Positions 60,668 through 64,000 of a stretch of DNA of 64,000 nt are shown here, in pieces. This DNA is from Pseudoalteromonas citrea (GTDB lineage: Bacteria > Pseudomonadota > Gammaproteobacteria > Enterobacterales > Alteromonadaceae): assembly GCF_000238375.3 (NCBI RefSeq), contig NZ_AHBZ03000021.1, positions 186,001 to 250,000 of the forward strand, read 5' to 3'. The notes beneath the pieces were generated by a model. It saw nothing but the letters and a program-made list of their open reading frames with translations, was not told where the DNA came from and did not search any database. Position 1 is the first letter of the stretch. The number at the start of each line of letters is the position of its first letter. The translations under genes were made by a program, and so were the position numbers.

Positions 60668-62140
60668 ATGAAAAAAATTAAGAGGAAGGACTCCTTTTCT
60701 AAATTAGTAGTTACAACATGTATGAGTTTAATACTCACAGCATGTGGGAATAATAACGACAATGTACAAGATACAACACCCGATCCAGTCACAACGATAA
60801 AAAGTGCGATAGTTGTTGGCGCTGGGTTATCAGGCCTTACCGCTGCCTATGAACTAGAGCAAATAGGCTATCAAGTCACCTTAATTGAAGCAAAAGACCA
60901 TATTGGTGGCCGTGTTGGAACGCTTAATATAGGCGACCAACATGGGGAAGTTGGGGGGGAATTCATTGATGGTGAGACTGTGCATACTCATATACATCAA
61001 TACGCTAACCAATTTGGCGTAGAGCTTGCTGAAACAGGATACTCTGGTGATACCGAGTCTGGCGCATATTATGTCAAGGGGAAGTTGGTAAGCTATACCG
61101 AATTTGACGATAACTTTGATCCTGATGTTGTTAACGACTATTACCGTTTTTACGATGAGCTTGATTTGTTAACTGCAGCGATACCTGACCCAGATAAACC
61201 TGCAGAATTAGAGCAAGCAATCGAATATGACTTAATGACGACCCAAACTTGGATTGATCAGTTACATCTCAACCCAAGTGCAAAATTATTAGCAGAACAA
61301 TGGGTACGCGGTGAATTTGATGAGCCAAGTGATCTCTCATTGCTGCACGTTGTACAATACGCCAAAGTCTATGAATCAGTTAACGAAGATGACGTGGAAG
61401 CATTTCGCTTTTTAAAGGGCGGTAAAGCCATGGTCGATGCCTTCGCTGACAATATTACTGGCACAATTATTCTAGGGCAACCAGTAACACGTATTGCTCA
61501 AGTTGATAATGTTATCTCGGTAACTACAGCAAATGGCGACGTACATACGTCAGATGTCATTGTTGTGACTGTACCTTTACGTGTACTGGATAAAATTGCA
61601 TTTTCGCCGGAATTACCAGAAAAGTTAAATGAAGCAGCTCAAGCACTTAATTATGGGTCACATTCTAAGGTATTACTCAAATACGACACCCGATTTTGGT
61701 TAAATCAAGGGCTTGGAGGAGACACCATAGTTACAGGGTTGCCCACTGGCTGGACTTGGGAAACAACCGAGCGCCAAGGCGGCGAAGGCGGGATTTTAAT
61801 TACATATACGTCGGGTGACTATAGTCAAATCCAAAAACACTGGAGTGATGAAGACATTATAGATGCAAGATTAGAAGAAATTGAATTAATGTACCCCAAC
61901 TCGTCGAAATACTTTGTGGAAGCAAGTGTCCATAGCTGGATAAATGATGAGTGGACACAAGGTGGGTTTCTAGCCTACGGACCCGGACAAATTACCCAGT
62001 ACTGGGGCGCATTTCAAGAACCCGTTGGGCGCATCTATTTTGCAGGTGAACACACCGATACGCGTTATTTAGGTTTTATGGAAGGGGCAGTAAGAAGTGG
62101 CGTTCGCGTCTCTGAACAAATTGACGAGTTAAATCTATAA
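60668..62140 (+). CDS. FAD-dependent amine oxidase-like lipoprotein
   Basis: 490 aa. Lipobox LTAC near residue 24. FAD motif AIVVGAGLSGLTAAYELEQIGYQVTLIEAKDHIGGRVGT (~43-81), the amine oxidase consensus; TVPLRVLDKIAFSP near ~295 and the final FAD-binding block IYFAGEHTDTRYLGFMEGAVRSGVRVSEQI. This is the flavin monoamine oxidase family (NAD-independent), anchored in the envelope. Substrate (an amine) cannot be named. ATG preceded by GAGGTATC. Confidence 0.87.
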   Translation: MKKIKRKDSFSKLVVTTCMSLILTACGNNNDNVQDTTPDPVTTIKSAIVVGAGLSGLTAAYELEQIGYQVTLIEAKDHIGGRVGTLNIGDQHGEVGGEFIDGETVHTHIHQYANQFGVELAETGYSGDTESGAYYVKGKLVSYTEFDDNFDPDVVNDYYRFYDELDLLTAAIPDPDKPAELEQAIEYDLMTTQTWIDQLHLNPSAKLLAEQWVRGEFDEPSDLSLLHVVQYAKVYESVNEDDVEAFRFLKGGKAMVDAFADNITGTIILGQPVTRIAQVDNVISVTTANGDVHTSDVIVVTVPLRVLDKIAFSPELPEKLNEAAQALNYGSHSKVLLKYDTRFWLNQGLGGDTIVTGLPTGWTWETTERQGGEGGILITYTSGDYSQIQKHWSDEDIIDARLEEIELMYPNSSKYFVEASVHSWINDEWTQGGFLAYGPGQITQYWGAFQEPVGRIYFAGEHTDTRYLGFMEGAVRSGVRVSEQIDELNL

Positions 62141-62200
62141 AACTCGCCATAAGGCTGCGGCATATTGACAATTAAATAAGCCGCATCCTTTCATATTCTT
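62141..62200. terminator. Possible bidirectional terminator between converging genes
   Basis: TGCGGC at ~62155 pairs with GCCGCA at ~62182, an imperfect hairpin between the amine oxidase and the acetyltransferase, which converge. Confidence 0.45.
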
Positions 62201-62716
62201 CTACGCTTTACGTAAAATGACATAGACGTAGTCATCTACTGATTGCCCACCAATCGATGTATTTTTAGTCAGCATCGATTCTCTGTGAAAGCCTGTTTTC
62301 TCAAGTAATTTCCACGAGGCGATATTGGACGTCGCGCATGTTGCGATAATTTTATTTAGATTTAAAGTTTCAAAACCATAGTCAACAATTAAGCGCAATG
62401 CCTCAGAAGCATAACCCTTTCCATGTGCTGACGCTTTTAGCATACAACCAGCCTCAGCTGAATCGTTGCAGCTACCTTTAAGAGCAATACCAATATTACC
62501 CACCTTATCGCCAGTGCTCTTTTCCGTAATACTAAAATCCCAACTTTTTTTCCCTTTACCTTCAGCACAGACCCTACGTTCAAAAATCGTTTTAAGTAAA
62601 CTATCCGAACGAGGATCATCTACATACTTCATCAGTGTAGGGCATTGATTTAGTTCCTTAAAAAGTGTCCAATCTGACTGCTCAAGTGGTTTTAGTTGTA
62701 ACCGTTCACTATTCAT
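62201..62716 (-). CDS. GNAT N-acetyltransferase (RimJ/RimL type)
   Basis: 171 aa from the ATG at 62716, with AAGGA a few bases upstream; the frame extends to 62950 but the upstream part does not look like a protein. Typical features: SERLQLKPLEQSDW at the start, KVGNIGIALKGSCNDSAEAGCML, the acetyl-CoA loop SAHGKGYASEALRLIVDYGF (~110-129) and SNIASWKLLEKTGFHRESML. The substrate is unknown. It converges on the amine oxidase. Confidence 0.85.
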   Translation of the reverse strand: MNSERLQLKPLEQSDWTLFKELNQCPTLMKYVDDPRSDSLLKTIFERRVCAEGKGKKSWDFSITEKSTGDKVGNIGIALKGSCNDSAEAGCMLKASAHGKGYASEALRLIVDYGFETLNLNKIIATCATSNIASWKLLEKTGFHRESMLTKNTSIGGQSVDDYVYVILRKA

Positions 62717-63087
62717 CTTTTTCCTTATCATCACCTTTAAAAACGTTACGAATATTAGCCCCGTAGCTCTGCTTGACACCGTTAAATGTATCGCACCACC
62801 CTCTTGTACCTTTATGATAGTACTTAATTTTCCTTTTCTTCGTAAAGTACATTGTAAAAAATATGTAGGAAAATGACTTAGATTTTGCTGAAGTTGATAA
62901 TGGCTACATACGATTATTACTCCGTAATTGAGCAATATTGATACTTCCATCAGTCATAGTGATAGTCAGCTCTGTTAGAGTAACTCGATTCAACACTAAA
63001 CCACACTCTAACCCAAACACAAAAAAGCCGCAGTTACGCGGCTTAAAGTTATTCTACTTACCCATACTAAGATAGGTCATGCGAATA
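62717..63087. other. Intergenic region with subtilase terminator
   Basis: About 370 bp. Contains the terminator at 63021-63045 for the minus-strand protease; the rest holds the upstream region of the acetyltransferase. No other gene. Confidence 0.5.
63021..63045 (-). terminator. Rho-independent terminator of the subtilase gene
   Basis: Minus strand: AAGCCGC stem pairs with GCGGCTT, followed by TTTTTT. Strong terminator 43 bp after the stop codon. Confidence 0.85.
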
Positions 63088-64000
63088 TTATTTTGATGAT
63101 GTGGCGGTCACATTCAACGTCACACCTACAGCGGCACTATAACCGTATACGTCAACGTACCAAGTACCAGCTTGTGGATTCTGAAATCCACAGTTTTCAA
63201 CATTACCACCAGCATATGGGCGACAATCCCACTGTGAACGTGTAGACGCTTTACCGTATGTTACATATAAGTCAGCATCACCTGTACCACCAGACATAGC
63301 GACATTAAAATCAGAGTAACCGTCAGCTAAGTCAAATGTGTAACGTACCCAGCTACGGCGCGACACATTAATATTATTTACTGTTTCATCAATGGCCGGT
63401 AATGAACCACCCGGTGTACCTGAACAACCATTGGTGTTCAAGTAATCTACCGCTGCTTTTGCTTGTACTAAACCGTGGCCAAACTGAACATCACGACCCG
63501 GAGCACCTAAGTCCTCCGCTGTTGCAGTCAATACCGTACGAATTTGCTCTGCCGTACAACTCGGATGATGGCTCCATACTAATGCTGCAACACCCGCAAC
63601 ATGAGGAGATGCCATTGACGTACCCGTCATTTTACCATAATTACCAGGGCTAATATTAACCGCCGCAGACGTACCTACATCAGCTAACATTGCTGCACCA
63701 GCAACATCAGTAACAGTTAAACCTGGGATAGTTGTTAGATTCGTGTCACCCAAAGTACCACTAAAGCTACCCGCTGCATTATTGTAAATAATCGCACCTA
63801 AACCACCGCTATCTTCACAGTTTTTCACTTTGTCATGGAACGAAATTGCACCACGTTGGATTAAACAAACCTTACCGCTGGCACCGCTATCTTGCACTTC
63901 GCCTGTAGCAAAGTCATACAATGGTGCGGTAACAACACCTTGGTTTTCCATAGCATTTGTTTCATAAGGTACGCTATTCACAGTTAAAGTAACAAATGAA
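63088..64000 (-). CDS. Subtilisin-type serine protease, C-terminal part (5' end beyond window)
   Basis: About 304 codons are visible; the frame stays open to the last base, so the N-terminal part with the Asp and His catalytic sites lies outside. The visible section begins inside a PA-type insertion (VVTAPLYDFATGEVQDSG, KVCLIQRGAISFHDKVKNCEDSGGLGAIIYNN). The active Ser is in TGTSMASPHVAGVAALVWSHHP, followed by a PPC domain (NINVSRRSWVRYTFDLADGYSDFNVAMSGGTGDADLYVTYG). Typical of secreted S8 proteases in marine Alteromonadales. A good terminator follows. Confidence 0.92.
   Translation of the reverse strand, partial: SFVTLTVNSVPYETNAMENQGVVTAPLYDFATGEVQDSGASGKVCLIQRGAISFHDKVKNCEDSGGLGAIIYNNAAGSFSGTLGDTNLTTIPGLTVTDVAGAAMLADVGTSAAVNISPGNYGKMTGTSMASPHVAGVAALVWSHHPSCTAEQIRTVLTATAEDLGAPGRDVQFGHGLVQAKAAVDYLNTNGCSGTPGGSLPAIDETVNNINVSRRSWVRYTFDLADGYSDFNVAMSGGTGDADLYVTYGKASTRSQWDCRPYAGGNVENCGFQNPQAGTWYVDVYGYSAAVGVTLNVTATSSK

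Noticed and set aside
62717-62950. N-terminal extension of the acetyltransferase to 62950
   Set aside because: The added ~78 residues do not resemble the family, and the ATG at 62716 has AAGGA upstream and the family's normal N-terminus.

Overview
The window looks like a chromosomal segment of a marine gammaproteobacterium of the Alteromonadales, most likely Pseudoalteromonas-like. This is inferred from the AT-rich composition, the TonB-receptor/tryptophan-halogenase/SapC/JmjC block beside a laminarin-type glucan locus, several secreted proteases with pre-peptidase C-terminal (PPC) domains, and integron-type gene cassettes. No rRNA, tRNA or CRISPR array was recognised.

Region 1 (1-11 kb) holds the end of an AttFGH-like ABC permease plus its AttH lipoprotein, an acetyltransferase, an AT-rich patch with a PL5-like alginate-lyase-fold protein and an acyltransferase broken by an N-terminal frameshift, two decayed IS5-family copies, a secreted protein of unknown function, and a divergent FAD-monooxygenase/LysR pair.

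Region 2 (11-26.6 kb) is a mobile mosaic. Six small genes, all on the minus strand, look like integron cassettes: SH3-like, LURF-one-related, a 94-aa protein, a cupin, a lipoprotein and a 453-aa coiled-coil protein. In four of them the stop codon overlaps the TAAC that opens an attC-like site. No integron integrase is present, so this resembles an orphan cassette cluster. Between the cassettes lie a two-gene IS91-family element and a 3' remnant of a second copy, REP-associated transposase (RAYT) units (one intact, one frameshifted, one reduced to its 5' end), an IS3 remnant, and two families of non-coding repeats. Repeat E1 is about 410 bp (two full copies, one shortened, one partial) and one edge of it sits exactly at cassette starts. 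Repeat E2 is about 150 bp. A CadC-like regulator is cut short at the edge of the RAYT unit, and a large phospholipase C-like protein without an obvious signal peptide also lies here.

Region 3 (26.6-46.3 kb) is a beta-glucan (laminarin-type) utilisation locus. On the minus strand, a TonB-dependent receptor is followed by a flavin-dependent halogenase, SapC and a JmjC-like cupin. A second minus-strand operon encodes a GH1 beta-glucosidase, a GPH-family symporter and a LacI regulator. On the plus strand are a GluP-type sugar transporter with a GH3 lipoprotein, then a GH16 lipoprotein with three C-terminal galactose-binding-like modules. Three TGTAAGCGCTTACA-type palindromes precede these units and probably bind the LacI protein. 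The inferred flow is: GH16 cuts glucan outside the cell, the TonB receptor imports oligosaccharides, GH3 trims them in the envelope, the two transporters take up products, and GH1 finishes hydrolysis in the cytoplasm.

Region 4 (46.3-64 kb) is more ordinary: a discoidin-PPC-basic-secretory-protein metalloprotease, a papain-like protein, an Ohr/OhrR pair with a palindromic operator, an ABC-F ATPase (YbiT), a metallo-beta-lactamase-fold hydrolase, a histidine kinase/HD-GYP response regulator operon divergent from a periplasmic solute-binding protein, an amine-oxidase lipoprotein, an acetyltransferase, and the C-terminal part of a subtilisin-type protease running off the window end.
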